Origin: VXYL01 sp965199945
GTDB lineage: Bacteria; Pseudomonadota; Gammaproteobacteria; Pseudomonadales; Azotimanducaceae
Direction of reading: 5' to 3'
Assembly (NCBI GenBank): GCA_965199945.1
Contig: OZ241354.1
Coordinates: 744,001-808,000, forward strand
DNA length: 64,000 bases
A model generated the notes under the pieces. The model had not been told where the DNA came from. It ran no database searches and saw nothing but the letters and a program-made list of their open reading frames with translations. The position numbers and the translations under genes were made by a program. Positions 21,927-30,899 of this stretch are shown one piece after another. Within the stretch, counting starts at the first letter, position 1, and each line of letters begins with the position of its first letter.

Positions 21927-24900
21927 ATGCGACTCGCTGAACCGCAAATCGCCGACGACTGGAAGAACGCGCTGGGCCTGACCGCCCGCCGTGCGCCAGA
22001 GGTCTACGCGGAAGCCGGCGAGGTCGGGGACGTGCCCCACGCTGGCCCCATCCGAACCGCCTTGCGCGACCTCGGCGCGGATTTGGTGTTCTGCATTGAG
22101 GACGTGCCCACGGCGGTGTTCTTCGTGGCGGAGGACGCCGATGCCTCGGACATCGCGCCTCTGCATTCGGCGCTCTGGAACCAGGGCCTGGCGAGCGTTC
22201 TGGCGGTGGTCTGCGGAGACGCCATCCGCATCTACTCGCTGGCAGCGCGACCGAAAGACCGGCGAAGCGACCGCTTGGACGACGACTGCCTCATCGAGGT
22301 TCTGAAGAAGGTCGAGCACGAGGAACAGGTTCGCAGCCTGATCCGCAGCATGGAATCCGGCCGGTATTGGCAGGAACACGACGCCTCGTTCAACGCCAAG
22401 CAGCGCGTGGACAGGGTGTTGCTCGACAACCTCAAGCACTCCGATCAGCGGCTGCAATCCGTGGGATTACCGCCCGATGCCTCGCAGGCTCTGCTGATGC
22501 AGGCCATGTTCATCGCGTACTTGGAAGACCGCGGCGTCATTGACAGCCACTACATCCAAGAAGCCACGGGCGACGACGAGTTGTCCACCTTTGCGGACAT
22601 TCTGCGAGTGCGCGGAGTGACGGCTTTCTACGCCCTGTTCCGCCGTCTCAGCGACCACTTCAACGGCGACCTGTTTGTGAAGCCGTGCTCGTTCGGCGAA
22701 TCCGGCCCGAGGCTAATGCGCGATCACCTGCCGATTTTGGCGGATTTCCGCAGCGGCATGGTGGAGATGGGGCAGCACGCGGACCAAACGCGCCTGTTCT
22801 GGGCGTACAACTTCAAGTTCATCCCGGTCGAACTGATCAGCGCCGTCTACGATCAGTTCCTCGGCACCGCGGATCGAGCACCCAAGGGCCAGTTCCATAC
22901 CCCCAAGCACCTTGCCACCAGCGTGGTCTCGCAGCTTTGGGACGAGCCGAGGTTCCTCGCCAAGCGCGTCAAGACGAACGGCACCTTCCTCGACCCGGCC
23001 TGCGGCTCCGGCATCTTCCTCGTCTGCGTCTTCAAGCGGCTCTGCGAGCAATGGCGGCACAGCAAGGCCACGCAGAAGATCCAGTGGCGCAGACTGGAAG
23101 CGTTCATCAACCAGCTCACCGGCTTGGACATCGACGCCAACGCCGTGCGCGTGGCGATCTTCTCGCTCTACATCGCCCTCTTGGAAGAGGTCAATCCACC
23201 AGACATCCGCAAGCTGATGGCCGCCGGCAAACTGCTTCCGAAACTCTGGGGCGTGCGGCTGCGGCAGGCGGACTTCTTCGACGAGGACGAAAGCGCCAAG
23301 GTCGACGTGGTGATCGGCAATCCGCCGTGGCGAAGCGGGGATCAGGCGGCGGCCGAGTGGTGCGGCGAACGTGGCCTGCCGGCGCCGGACAAGCAGGCCG
23401 CTTGGGGATTCGCGTGGAAAGCGCTCCGCCACCTCAAGCAAGACGGCAAGCTCGCCTTGCTGCTTCCCGCCATGCCCTTCCTGCACACCCACTCGAAGGG
23501 CGCGATGGCGGCGAGAGCCACGCTGCTGAAGAAGCTCCGCGTCAGCCGCATCGTCAACTACGCCGACCTGCGCCGCCAGCTGTTCGCCAAGGCCGTGCAG
23601 CCCACGGCGCTGTTCATCGGCGGCCCCAACCGCGACGACGCGCCGCACTGGTTCGAATACTGGACGCCGAAGGCCGAGGCCGGCTTCGGCGCCACGCAGC
23701 GCTTGACGATCAGCGATTTGGACAAGGATCGTATGGACACCATCCAGCTCGACAAAGACCCGCTGCTGTTCAACAAGCGCTTGTGGATGAAGGGGCCGGA
23801 AGACAAGCTGTTCCGCTATCTCAAGCGGTTCGCGCCGCTGCGGGATACGGTGGCGCAGTTCAGGCACGCGCGGCAGAGCGCCAGCGCAGCCCAACGTTGG
23901 ACCATTGGCCAAGGGTTCAAGCCGGCGACCCGGCCAGTTTCGAGCGACGACAACTACCAAACCACGGCGAGCAAGGCCGTCGCCGACGCGCCGTTCCTGC
24001 CGTCCGCAGCCTTTCGAGTGCTGGCACCGGACTTGCAGGCGTTGGCTGCGCCTCGCCCCGAGGTCGTTCACCGCCGCGGGTTTGAGCGCGGCTTTACCGG
24101 CCCCCGCGTACTGGTCACGCAAGGTGCCGGGGCCAACCGATTGCGCGCCGCCTACGCCGAAGCACCCTTCACCTTCCGTCACGCCATCCAAGCCATCGTC
24201 GTCCCGGAGTCCGACAAGCAGCGAGCCAAGGCACTCGCAGCAATGCTGAACAGCAAGCTCATGTATTGGTTCGCGTTCCACTCGTCGGCATCCTTGGGCA
24301 GCGAGCGCCCAATCGTGCATCAGGATCAGCTGCTCGACTTGCCATTCCCCAAGCCGACGGACATGGAGGAACCGCAGCGGGCCGACACCGCGGCGGATCA
24401 GCTAGCCGCGTTGATGGACGAAGCGGAGAAGCGCCTCGGCGCAGCCATTCGCCCGCCCGACCTTCTGCCCGAACTGCTCGACCGCATCGACGCCCTCGTG
24501 TACGACTACTTTGCCCTTTCCGACTTGGAAATCCTCCTGGTGGAGGACACGTTCGACTACATCGCGCCTTCGGTACAGCCCAACCCGTCGTCATCGCCTC
24601 CCATCTGGCGGCAAACCACGCCCAGTGATCGCAGCGCTTACGCCCCCGTTTTGGTCTCCATCTTGGAGGCTTGGATGGAACCGGGCCGGCGGGTCAGCGT
24701 CTCGCTCATCGCATGCGATGACGACCTCGTTGTGGCCAAGCTGCATTTGTGCGCGGCTGAGGACTGGGCCGAGTACTCGGAGCAGCGCATTGCGCTAGGC
24801 GAGGCGTTGGCGAGGGTGTCCCGTGCGATGGATTGTGCGCTGCCGGGCAACCTCCATCAGCTAGGCAGTCTACGGGTCTACACCGAAGATGACCTCTACT

Positions 24901-25013
24901 TGGTGAAGCCGAACAGGATGCGGTTCTGGACGCGCTCGGCGGCACGGGCGGATGCCGAGGACATCCTTATCGACGTGTGGCCCAAGAAGGAGACGACCGA
25001 TGATGGACGGTGA
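21927..25013 (+). CDS. N6-adenine DNA methyltransferase, large restriction-system type
   Basis: A 1028-residue protein with an AdoMet site FLDPACGSGIFL (Asp356-Gly361) and the catalytic motif NPPW (Asn465-Trp468), the gamma-class N6-adenine methylase order. The N-terminal 300 residues contain an all-helical region (ALLMQAMFIAYLEDRGVI) and KGQFHTPKHLATSVV just before motif I, as in Eco57I-like and type IIG enzymes. The C-terminal half (RRQLFAKAVQPTALFIGG, RHAIQAIVVPESDKQR, LLPELLDRIDALVYDYFALS) is typical of target recognition. No nuclease motif is clear in its own N-terminus; the next gene overlaps it by 14 bases and encodes a PD-(D/E)XK protein, so the pair probably forms a restriction-modification module. 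ATG 21927. Confidence 0.88.
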   Translation: MRLAEPQIADDWKNALGLTARRAPEVYAEAGEVGDVPHAGPIRTALRDLGADLVFCIEDVPTAVFFVAEDADASDIAPLHSALWNQGLASVLAVVCGDAIRIYSLAARPKDRRSDRLDDDCLIEVLKKVEHEEQVRSLIRSMESGRYWQEHDASFNAKQRVDRVLLDNLKHSDQRLQSVGLPPDASQALLMQAMFIAYLEDRGVIDSHYIQEATGDDELSTFADILRVRGVTAFYALFRRLSDHFNGDLFVKPCSFGESGPRLMRDHLPILADFRSGMVEMGQHADQTRLFWAYNFKFIPVELISAVYDQFLGTADRAPKGQFHTPKHLATSVVSQLWDEPRFLAKRVKTNGTFLDPACGSGIFLVCVFKRLCEQWRHSKATQKIQWRRLEAFINQLTGLDIDANAVRVAIFSLYIALLEEVNPPDIRKLMAAGKLLPKLWGVRLRQADFFDEDESAKVDVVIGNPPWRSGDQAAAEWCGERGLPAPDKQAAWGFAWKALRHLKQDGKLALLLPAMPFLHTHSKGAMAARATLLKKLRVSRIVNYADLRRQLFAKAVQPTALFIGGPNRDDAPHWFEYWTPKAEAGFGATQRLTISDLDKDRMDTIQLDKDPLLFNKRLWMKGPEDKLFRYLKRFAPLRDTVAQFRHARQSASAAQRWTIGQGFKPATRPVSSDDNYQTTASKAVADAPFLPSAAFRVLAPDLQALAAPRPEVVHRRGFERGFTGPRVLVTQGAGANRLRAAYAEAPFTFRHAIQAIVVPESDKQRAKALAAMLNSKLMYWFAFHSSASLGSERPIVHQDQLLDLPFPKPTDMEEPQRADTAADQLAALMDEAEKRLGAAIRPPDLLPELLDRIDALVYDYFALSDLEILLVEDTFDYIAPSVQPNPSSSPPIWRQTTPSDRSAYAPVLVSILEAWMEPGRRVSVSLIACDDDLVVAKLHLCAAEDWAEYSEQRIALGEALARVSRAMDCALPGNLHQLGSLRVYTEDDLYLVKPNRMRFWTRSAARADAEDILIDVWPKKETTDDGR

Positions 25014-25638
25014 GCTGCTTGGGTGGAAGGCCGAGTACCGCCGTCGAGACGACCTCTTCTTGCGCTTCGTCATGAAGGTTTGGTGGCAGGTAGTGGCGAG
25101 GCTGCCCGCGGATGCTCTCGAGGACGCGATCACGAAGGCCCTCGTAGACCGGCTGGATGCAGATGCATGGGTAAGGGCGCTGTTCTACTGTGACTATCAG
25201 TTCGTGCCGATGGACAGGGCACTCGACGGCTCGCTAGCGGAAGACCGCTTCATCGACATCGCCATGATCATGGACAACGATCGCAGCCGCTACCTCGCAT
25301 ACGAATGCAAGAGGTTGAACGTGCAATACCACGGGGCGCGACGGTCGCAAGCCGGAAGCTATGTCCATGACGGCATGATGCGCTTCGTCACCGGCAAGTA
25401 CGCCGAGGGCCTGCCCGTCGCCTGCATGATCGGCTACGTCATGGACGGCGACATATCCTTCGCCTACGCTCGTATCAAGGCGACGATAGGGAAGAACGGA
25501 GGCGCGTTGCGCCTTCAGGATGGCCCAACGGAGGAACCACCCCTCGACGCCATGGCACGCTTCGTCACCACGCACGGGCGAAACGGCGACGGCATTGAGC
25601 TTCGACACACGCTGCTGCCGTTCGTGCGCGTAGCATAG
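25000..25638 (+). CDS. PD-(D/E)XK nuclease-like protein paired with the methylase
   Basis: A 212-residue protein not assigned to a named family. It shows the layout of a PD-(D/E)XK nuclease: RFIDIAMIM with Asp86 on one strand, then YLAYECKRLN with Glu102 and Lys104 on the next (D-x15-ExK). A following conserved region has HDGMMRFVTGKYAEGLPVACMIGYVMDGD. ATG 25000 has an AAGGAG ribosome site and lies inside the end of the methylase gene, so the two are coupled. The likely role is the cutting subunit of a methylase-linked restriction system. The assignment rests on the motif and context only. Confidence 0.65.
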   Translation: MMDGELLGWKAEYRRRDDLFLRFVMKVWWQVVARLPADALEDAITKALVDRLDADAWVRALFYCDYQFVPMDRALDGSLAEDRFIDIAMIMDNDRSRYLAYECKRLNVQYHGARRSQAGSYVHDGMMRFVTGKYAEGLPVACMIGYVMDGDISFAYARIKATIGKNGGALRLQDGPTEEPPLDAMARFVTTHGRNGDGIELRHTLLPFVRVA

Positions 25639-25642
25639 CCTC

Positions 25643-25846
25643 ATGCAACACGCCGCCGCTCCCCCGTTTCAAACCTGCCCCGGCTTCGCCAGCGGCGCAC
25701 TGTGCTTCTCCGGCACGAAGATTCGCGTGGAGACGCTGTTCAACCACCTGTGCGATGGCGGCACCATCGACCAGTTCATCGACGAGTTTGACGGAGCGGT
25801 GAGTCGCGATCAGGCCGTGTGCGCCCAACGCTGCGAGCGTCGCTGA
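25643..25846 (+). CDS. DUF433 antitoxin-like protein
   Basis: A 67-residue DUF433 protein: ALCFSGTKIRVETLFNHLCDGGTIDQFIDEFDGAVSRDQA. This is the family pattern (CFxGTRIxVxxLFxxL, then a helix-turn-helix-like second half). DUF433 proteins are antitoxins usually paired with a DUF5615 PIN-like toxin. No such toxin follows; an HicB-like gene starts 3 bases later. The C-terminus (AVCAQRCERR) looks cut short compared with relatives, which may reflect erosion or recombination with the next gene. Confidence 0.75.
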   Translation: MQHAAAPPFQTCPGFASGALCFSGTKIRVETLFNHLCDGGTIDQFIDEFDGAVSRDQAVCAQRCERR

Positions 25847-25849
25847 GCC

Positions 25850-26092
25850 ATGCACACATACACGGCAATCGTTCAACATTGTCCTGTCACGGGCTTGTAC
25901 GTTGGCCACGTGCCCGGCCTAGCCGGTGCCCACAGCCAAGGCGAGAGTCTGGCAGAACTGGCCGCGAACCTCCGCGAGGTCGTCGAGCTCGTGCTAGAGT
26001 CCGACGAGTCGCTGGCTGTCGGCGAGGGCATGGACAAGCCCTCTCGTGCCGACGGCATATGCATCGCCATGCAAGGAGACACGGATGTCTGA
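25850..26092 (+). CDS. HicB-family antitoxin-like protein (second copy)
   Basis: An 80-residue HicB-like protein, clearly related to the one at 13697-13906 (both have LYVG, VPGL, GAHSQGE, NLREVV). The N-terminal 48 residues fit the family. After VLESDE the C-terminus (SLAVGEGMDKPSRADGICIAMQG) does not resemble the first copy's EYVGTQTVKIA and may come from a frame change. No HicA toxin is adjacent. It overlaps the DUF5131 gene by 8 bases. Confidence 0.65.
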   Translation: MHTYTAIVQHCPVTGLYVGHVPGLAGAHSQGESLAELAANLREVVELVLESDESLAVGEGMDKPSRADGICIAMQGDTDV

Positions 26093-26837
26093 CCACAGCG
26101 CCATCGAGTGGACCAACGCCTCGTGGAATCCCGTCACTGGCTGCACCAAGCTCAGTGCGGGGTGCGACTTCTGCTACGCCGAGCGCTTCGCCGAGCGCTT
26201 TCGCGGCGTACCAGGCCATCCCTTCGAGCCGGGCTTCGACCTCACGCTGCGCCCGGAACGCTTGGATCAACCCGCCCGTTGGCGGCGACCGCGCTTGATC
26301 TTCGTGAACTCCATGAGCGACCTGTTCCACAAGAACATCGGCGCGGGCTTCATTGGCAGCGTGTTCGACACGATGGAGAGCGCGGACTGGCACACCTACC
26401 AAGTGCTTACCAAGCGCAGCTCGCTGATGCGGAACCTCGTGAACAAGCGCTACCCGAAGGGGTCTGTGCCCAACCACGTTTGGCTGGGCGTGTCGATCGA
26501 GAACAAGAGCGCCCTCAGCCGCCTGCGCCACCTCAAGCAGACCCGCGCCGCCGTGCGCTTCGTGTCGTTTGAGCCGCTGCTTGGGCCGATTGGCGAAGTG
26601 GACCTGTCCGGCATTCACTGGGTGATTGCTGGTGGCGAAAGCGGCCCGGGTGCGAGGCCGGTCGAGAAGGAGTGGCTGCGCCAAATCCGCGACCAATGCC
26701 AAGAGCAGGGCGTGGCGTTCTTCTTCAAGCAGTGGGGCGGTCGGACACCGAAGGCCGGCGGCAACATGTTGGATGGCAGGCAGTGGTTGGAGTATCCGGG
26801 TTGCAAACCCTATCTTCGCCAAGAACGAGCGGCATGA
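26085..26837 (+). CDS. DUF5131 (phage Gp37/Gp68-like) three-Cys protein
   Basis: A 250-residue member of the DUF5131 / phage Gp37-Gp68 family. The N-terminal WNPVTGCTKLSAGCDFCYAE carries Cys20, Cys27 and Cys30 (C-x6-C-x2-C), which is similar to radical-SAM cluster motifs. Other family marks are WRRPRLIFVNSMSDLFH, QVLTKRSSLM, VWLGVSIENK, RFVSFEPLLGPIG and WVIAGGESGPGARP. These proteins are often found with TcmP in mobile DNA and defence islands; their reaction is not known to me. No TcmP gene is present. Its stop overlaps the start of the HEPN-like gene (ATGA), so the two are coupled. ATG 26085. Confidence 0.85.
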   Translation: MSDHSAIEWTNASWNPVTGCTKLSAGCDFCYAERFAERFRGVPGHPFEPGFDLTLRPERLDQPARWRRPRLIFVNSMSDLFHKNIGAGFIGSVFDTMESADWHTYQVLTKRSSLMRNLVNKRYPKGSVPNHVWLGVSIENKSALSRLRHLKQTRAAVRFVSFEPLLGPIGEVDLSGIHWVIAGGESGPGARPVEKEWLRQIRDQCQEQGVAFFFKQWGGRTPKAGGNMLDGRQWLEYPGCKPYLRQERAA

Positions 26838-27742
26838 TGGCAAAGAAGACGCAAGCATCGAAACAAGGCCACAACAAGCCGCGGATTTCTGGCGGTGAAG
26901 TGCTCAAGCTAGTCAGCGATGCTATTGCCTTTTCGAGGGTATCTTGGCTCGCAAAAGAAGAAATCAAGAAATTGGGTGCTGATCAGGTTGATTACCACAA
27001 ACCGATTCACGGCGATCATGGTTGGCCGGCCGGTAGCGTGTGGGAATCCCTGCAAACGGTATGCCATTTTAATCTCGCGACGTCATTGGAATTGACACTG
27101 AAAGCACTCATACGCTTGGATCGTCCCGAGCGGCAACAGCGGGATCCACATAGACTGAGTGTCTTGTACGATAGGCTTATCCCGTCTACTAGGAACCGAC
27201 TTGAAGCAGCTTGGAATATGATTGACAAGTCTATTCCAATAGAGCTTGTTGCCTATGTGGAAGCAGACCGACGTCCGGATCCACCAAGGCAAAGCAGCTT
27301 CAATAGCCTCCGAGATTGGTTTGCCTACTTCGACACGGATCTGCAGATGCATACCAAGAGATATTCTTGGGAAAACCTCGCAAAAGGGGAATACCGGCAA
27401 TATATCATGGATCTACGACCCTTTTACGGCGTCTTTGAGATCCTCCGTGTCCTAGTTGTCGATAGGGCTAGAGGAACTGGTATTCTGCTTCCAGATAGTC
27501 GAAGTGATGAATGGAAGAAATCACTAGACTTCCTTTCGAATTCGCTCGTTGATTTGGATTCATTTTACGAGAAGAGCGGATGGCACAAGGACGGCAACGG
27601 CCAGTGGACGAAATTGCGGTTGGATGGAGAACGTGTTCTGGTTCATCGTCCAGATGTCTTCTGGAAGATGCTCATAACGGAGGGAGAGAACTACCTCACC
27701 GTCGAAACCGGACGAGCTTGGAGCAGTACCAAGAAACCTTGA
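26834..27742 (+). CDS. HEPN-like protein of unknown function
   Basis: A 302-residue protein, encoded in visibly AT-richer DNA than anything around it, which points to separate acquisition. The stretch HFNLATSLELTLKALIR followed by DPHRLSVLYDRL fits the first two helices of HEPN domains (a surface-active helix, then H-x-L-x-x-L). A catalytic R-x4-6-H in the expected last helix is not evident, so RNase activity is not supported. The C-terminal 100 residues (WKKSLDFLSNSLVDLDSFYEK, WTKLRLDGERVLV) match nothing I know. The ATG overlaps the DUF5131 stop. A role as effector or regulator beside DUF5131 is a guess. Confidence 0.55.
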   Translation: MMAKKTQASKQGHNKPRISGGEVLKLVSDAIAFSRVSWLAKEEIKKLGADQVDYHKPIHGDHGWPAGSVWESLQTVCHFNLATSLELTLKALIRLDRPERQQRDPHRLSVLYDRLIPSTRNRLEAAWNMIDKSIPIELVAYVEADRRPDPPRQSSFNSLRDWFAYFDTDLQMHTKRYSWENLAKGEYRQYIMDLRPFYGVFEILRVLVVDRARGTGILLPDSRSDEWKKSLDFLSNSLVDLDSFYEKSGWHKDGNGQWTKLRLDGERVLVHRPDVFWKMLITEGENYLTVETGRAWSSTKKP

Positions 27743-27799
27743 TAGTGGCAAATACACGGACCCTGTCCTCGTGGCTGAACTGATGGCTGACGTCACAAA

Positions 27800-29632
27800 A
27801 TGAAGGAAGGAATCCGCCCACCGGCCAAGCTTGACGTATCGAAGTCAGGTGTGGAGAGCTTCATCGAGACCCAGTTCCCCATCTCGCGGCTCTCCAAGGA
27901 GAGCTACAAGGAACGCAAGGCGAACTACAGCCAGACGTTGACGGGGCTTGGCAAGTGGTGGGGGCGCAAGCCGCTGGTGTTGGTGCGGGCGGTGATTCTT
28001 GGGTTGTTGATGCCGGCGTCTGGCGATCCGCGCAAGGATCGCGAGGTGTTTCTGGCGCTGCTGACCATGGACGACGAGGGGTTGCGGCGGCGCAAGAGCC
28101 GCAACATTCCGCTGAAGGAGATGTATCTGCGGTTCGGCGAGGACGAGCGTCCGCGCTGGTTCACGCGCACGTCCACGGCGGATGCGCCCAAGCTCAAGGC
28201 CACCAAGGCCGTCGGCAAGCGGGAGGCGCGGGCGCAGATGCAGGCGCTCCTGTTCGAGCACATGAGCTACGACGAGAAGCTGCGCTGGTGCGATCGGCCG
28301 GAGCATCTCGATGGGCCGTCCCCGCAAGCGTGGGAAGCCATCAACGCCCATCTCGGCACCAGCGCCGCCAGCCTGCCGGAACTGGTGCGGGAACTGGGCG
28401 AGCGGCGCTTCGGGCGCGTGCCGCGGGTGGGGGATGCGTTCTGCGGCGGCGGCAGCGTGCCCTTCGAGGCGGCGCGCATCGGTTGCGAAGCCTACGGGTC
28501 GGACTTGAACCCTGTCGCCGCGTTGCTCACCTGGGGCGCACTCAACATCGTCGGCGGCGGCGAGAAGGTGGCCAAGGAAGTGCGTGCGGCGCAGGAGGCC
28601 GTGTTCCAAACGGTGGACGCGCAGGTCGCCGAGTGGGGCATCGAGCACGACGAGCACGGCCGGCGGGCGGACGCCTTCTTGTATTGCACGGAAACGAAGT
28701 GCCCGGAGTGCGGCTGGCGCGTTCCGCTGGCGCCGAGTTGGGTGATTGGCGAGAAGTCGCGCACGGTGGCCAAGCTGAGGCCGGACGCGGCGAACAAGCG
28801 CTTCGACATCGACATCCGCTCCGGCGAAAACCGTGCGGCCCTCGCCGCAGCGCGCGCCGCCGGCACGGTGCGCAGCTCGCGTTTGGAGTGTCCGAACTGC
28901 CACGCCTCCACGCCGATGGCGGCGATTCGCGGCGATCAGCGCGGCAGTGGCGGACGCGGCTACGGCCTGCGGCAGTGGACGAACGACGATCTCGTGCCGC
29001 GCCCGGAGGACGTGTTTCAGGAACGCCCATACTGCGTGCGCTGGCGGTCTCCGGGCGACGATCCCACGGTGGAATACCGCGCCGTCGCCGAAGACGACTT
29101 GCAGCGCGAAGCCGAGGCGCTGCGCCTGCTCGAGGATCGCTTCGCCGATTGGCAAGCGAGCGGCTACATCCCCGGCCGCGCCATCACGCCTGGCCAGAAG
29201 ACCGACGAGCCGCTACGAACGCGCGGCTGGACGCATTGGCATCACCTGTTCAATCCACGCCAGCTTTTGTTTGCCGGTGCGTTCGTTCAACAGATAGTCG
29301 AGCGGGATGACCTCAGCATGAAGCAGCGACAAGCGTTGGCTTTGGTGCTTGCGCGATGCCTCAACTTCAACAGCCGCCTCACACGATGGGTAGACAACGC
29401 GGCGAATGAGAAAGGTGCGGATACGTTTGCCAATCAAGCCCTCAATACACTCCTTGTGTATGTCACGCGCCCGTGGCCCCGCATGGCAACCATCGTCACA
29501 CAGCGCCTTGCCGTGTCGCGGGTCGCGGAATCTCACGTCAGGCCACTGGACGCTCGGGCGAACTCTTGGTCGGCTGACGTGTGGGTGACCGATCCACCGT
29601 ATGCCGACGCGGTCAACTATCACGAGCTGTGA
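27800..29632 (+). pseudogene. DUF1156 DNA methylase, 3'-truncated by IS insertion
   Basis: The N-terminal 610 residues of a DUF1156 adenine-type methylase. Relatives are, from memory, roughly 900-1000 residues. Family features are ISRLSKESYKERKANYSQTLTGLGKWWGRKPL near the start; AdoMet motif DAFCGGGSVPFEAARIG (Asp212-Ser219); a zinc ribbon (CPECGW, later CPNC); and the catalytic DPPY (Asp598-Tyr601) in WVTDPPYADAVNYHEL. The frame ends there because the stop TGA is the first three bases of the IS element. Everything after the catalytic motif is missing, so the product is probably inactive. In the intact system this enzyme marks self DNA. Confidence 0.88.
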
Positions 29633-29694
29633 GCTGGTCCTGCTTTTTGAGGCAGTCGGTTAAGGTGTATTCCACGCCTTGAAGGAGGCATGGA

Positions 29695-29973
29695 ATGACA
29701 GCGAAGAGGCGCCGGTTCACGGCGGACTTCAAGAAGCGGGTGGCGCTGGAAGCGCTGCGCGGAGATCGGACGATCCAGGAGCTGGCGGCGAAGCACGGAG
29801 TGCATCCGAACCAGGTGGGCATGTGGAAGAAGCAGGCGGTGGAGGGCCTGGGCGAGGTGTTCGCGTCGAGCCGGAAGTCGGGCGCGGACGAGGCGCTGGC
29901 GAAGGAGCTGTACGCGAAGATCGGGGAGCTGACGATGGAACGGGATTTTTTTCGGCGCGGGTTGGCGCACTGA
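29695..29973 (+). CDS. IS3-family transposase OrfA
   Basis: A 92-residue helix-turn-helix protein (RRRFTADFKKRVALEALRG, IQELAAKHGVHPNQVGMWKKQ) with a C-terminal leucine-zipper-like helix (LAKELYAKIGELTMERDFF). It binds the IS ends. Near its stop the DNA has T7 at 29946-29952, a slippery stretch. A -1 shift there joins OrfA to the OrfB frame and would make the OrfAB transposase. ATG 29695 follows GGAGG. Confidence 0.9.
   Translation: MTAKRRRFTADFKKRVALEALRGDRTIQELAAKHGVHPNQVGMWKKQAVEGLGEVFASSRKSGADEALAKELYAKIGELTMERDFFRRGLAH
29946..29952 (+). promoter_or_regulatory. Probable programmed -1 frameshift site (T7)
   Basis: Seven T directly before CGGCGCGG, 21 bases ahead of the OrfA stop codon. 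A -1 slip changes the frame from OrfA to OrfB, the usual way IS3 elements make the fused OrfAB transposase. A GC-rich segment downstream could provide the stimulating structure. Confidence 0.5.
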
Positions 29974-29993
29974 GCCGCCCGGAGCGCCTGGCG

Positions 29994-30815
29994 ATGGTGG
30001 AGCGCGACGGCCCGCTGAGCCTGAGCCGGCAGTGCGAGCTGCTGGCGGTCGGTCGGGCGTCGCTGTACCGCGAGCCGGCTGGCGAGAGCGCGGCGAACCT
30101 GGAGCTGATGCGGCGCATCGACGAGTTGTACATGGAGTGTCCGTTCTACGGCAGCCGGCGGATGTCGATGCATCTGCGGCGGGAGGGCGTCGTTGCCGGT
30201 CGGCGCCGGGTGCGCCGCCTGATGCGGCTGATGGGCGTGGACGCCGTCTACCCGAAGCCGCGCACGAGTGCGCCGAGCGCCGAGCACCAGGTGCATCCGT
30301 ACCTGCTGCGCGGCGTGGCCGTGGAGCGCCCGGACCAGGTCTGGTGCGCGGACATCACCTACATCCCCGTGCGCTCCGGCTTCCTGTATCTGGTGGCGGT
30401 GATGGACTGGGCGACGCGGTTCGTGCTGTCGTGGCGGCTGTCGAACACGATGGACGCGGCGTTCTGCGTCGAGGCGCTGGAGGACGCGCTCGGCGGCGGC
30501 GCGGCGCCCGGCATCTTCAACACCGACCAGGGGGCGCAGTTCACCAGCCTGGCGTTCACCGGGCGGGTGCTGGAGTCGGGGGCGCGGTGCTCGATGGACG
30601 GCCGGGGCCGGTGCATGGACAACGTGTTCATCGAGCGGCTGTGGCGTTCGCTGAAGTACGAGGCGGTGTACCTCCACGACCTGGCCGACGGCTTCGAGGC
30701 GGAGCGCGTGATCGCCCGTTGGATGCGCTTCTACAACGGATCGCGTCCTCACTTCTCGCTGGGCGGCCGAACTCCGGCGGAAGCCTACGGCGGCGCCTTC
30801 GCGGAGGCGGCATGA
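29994..30815 (+). CDS. IS3-family transposase OrfB (DDE catalytic domain)
   Basis: The integrase-like catalytic part (273 residues from ATG 29994). The DDE residues are in VWCADITYIPV (first Asp), FNTDQGAQFTS (second Asp) and NVFIERLWRSLKYE (Glu). The N-terminal HTH_21 segment is ECPFYGSRRMSMHLRREG. The open frame extends upstream of 29994 and joins OrfA through the T7 slip, so the active form is probably OrfAB. The gene is intact, so the element may still be mobile. Confidence 0.9.
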   Translation: MVERDGPLSLSRQCELLAVGRASLYREPAGESAANLELMRRIDELYMECPFYGSRRMSMHLRREGVVAGRRRVRRLMRLMGVDAVYPKPRTSAPSAEHQVHPYLLRGVAVERPDQVWCADITYIPVRSGFLYLVAVMDWATRFVLSWRLSNTMDAAFCVEALEDALGGGAAPGIFNTDQGAQFTSLAFTGRVLESGARCSMDGRGRCMDNVFIERLWRSLKYEAVYLHDLADGFEAERVIARWMRFYNGSRPHFSLGGRTPAEAYGGAFAEAA

Positions 30816-30828
30816 CCGGCCGGCCGCC

Positions 30829-30858
30829 CCGGCGCGGCGGAACGCCGCGCCGGATTTT
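30829..30858 (+). terminator. Strong GC hairpin after OrfB
   Basis: A perfect 11-bp stem, CCGGCGCGGCG / CGCCGCGCCGG, with a GAA loop, starts 13 bases after the OrfB stop and is followed by ATTTT. This has the form of an intrinsic terminator with a short U-tract. Its right arm overlaps a second inverted repeat at 30851-30899. Confidence 0.5.
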
Positions 30859-30899
30859 CCGGACTCCGGTCGCTCCGCTCCCTCCGCTCGGAAAATCCG
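30851..30899. repeat. 11-bp inverted repeat in the distal part of the IS
   Basis: CGGATTTTCCG (30851-30861) and CGGAAAATCCG (30889-30899) are perfect complements separated by 27 bases. It overlaps the preceding GC hairpin, so the two structures are mutually exclusive. The rest of 30900-31150 holds no convincing gene. Confidence 0.5.

Noticed and set aside
26085..26837. DUF5131 protein as a standard radical-SAM enzyme
   Set aside because: The Cys spacing is C-x6-C-x2-C, not the canonical C-x3-C-x2-C, and the family's chemistry is not established to me.
27845..29155. Long minus-strand frame opposite the DUF1156 methylase
   Set aside because: Shadow frame of a recognised gene; no ribosome site or domain.
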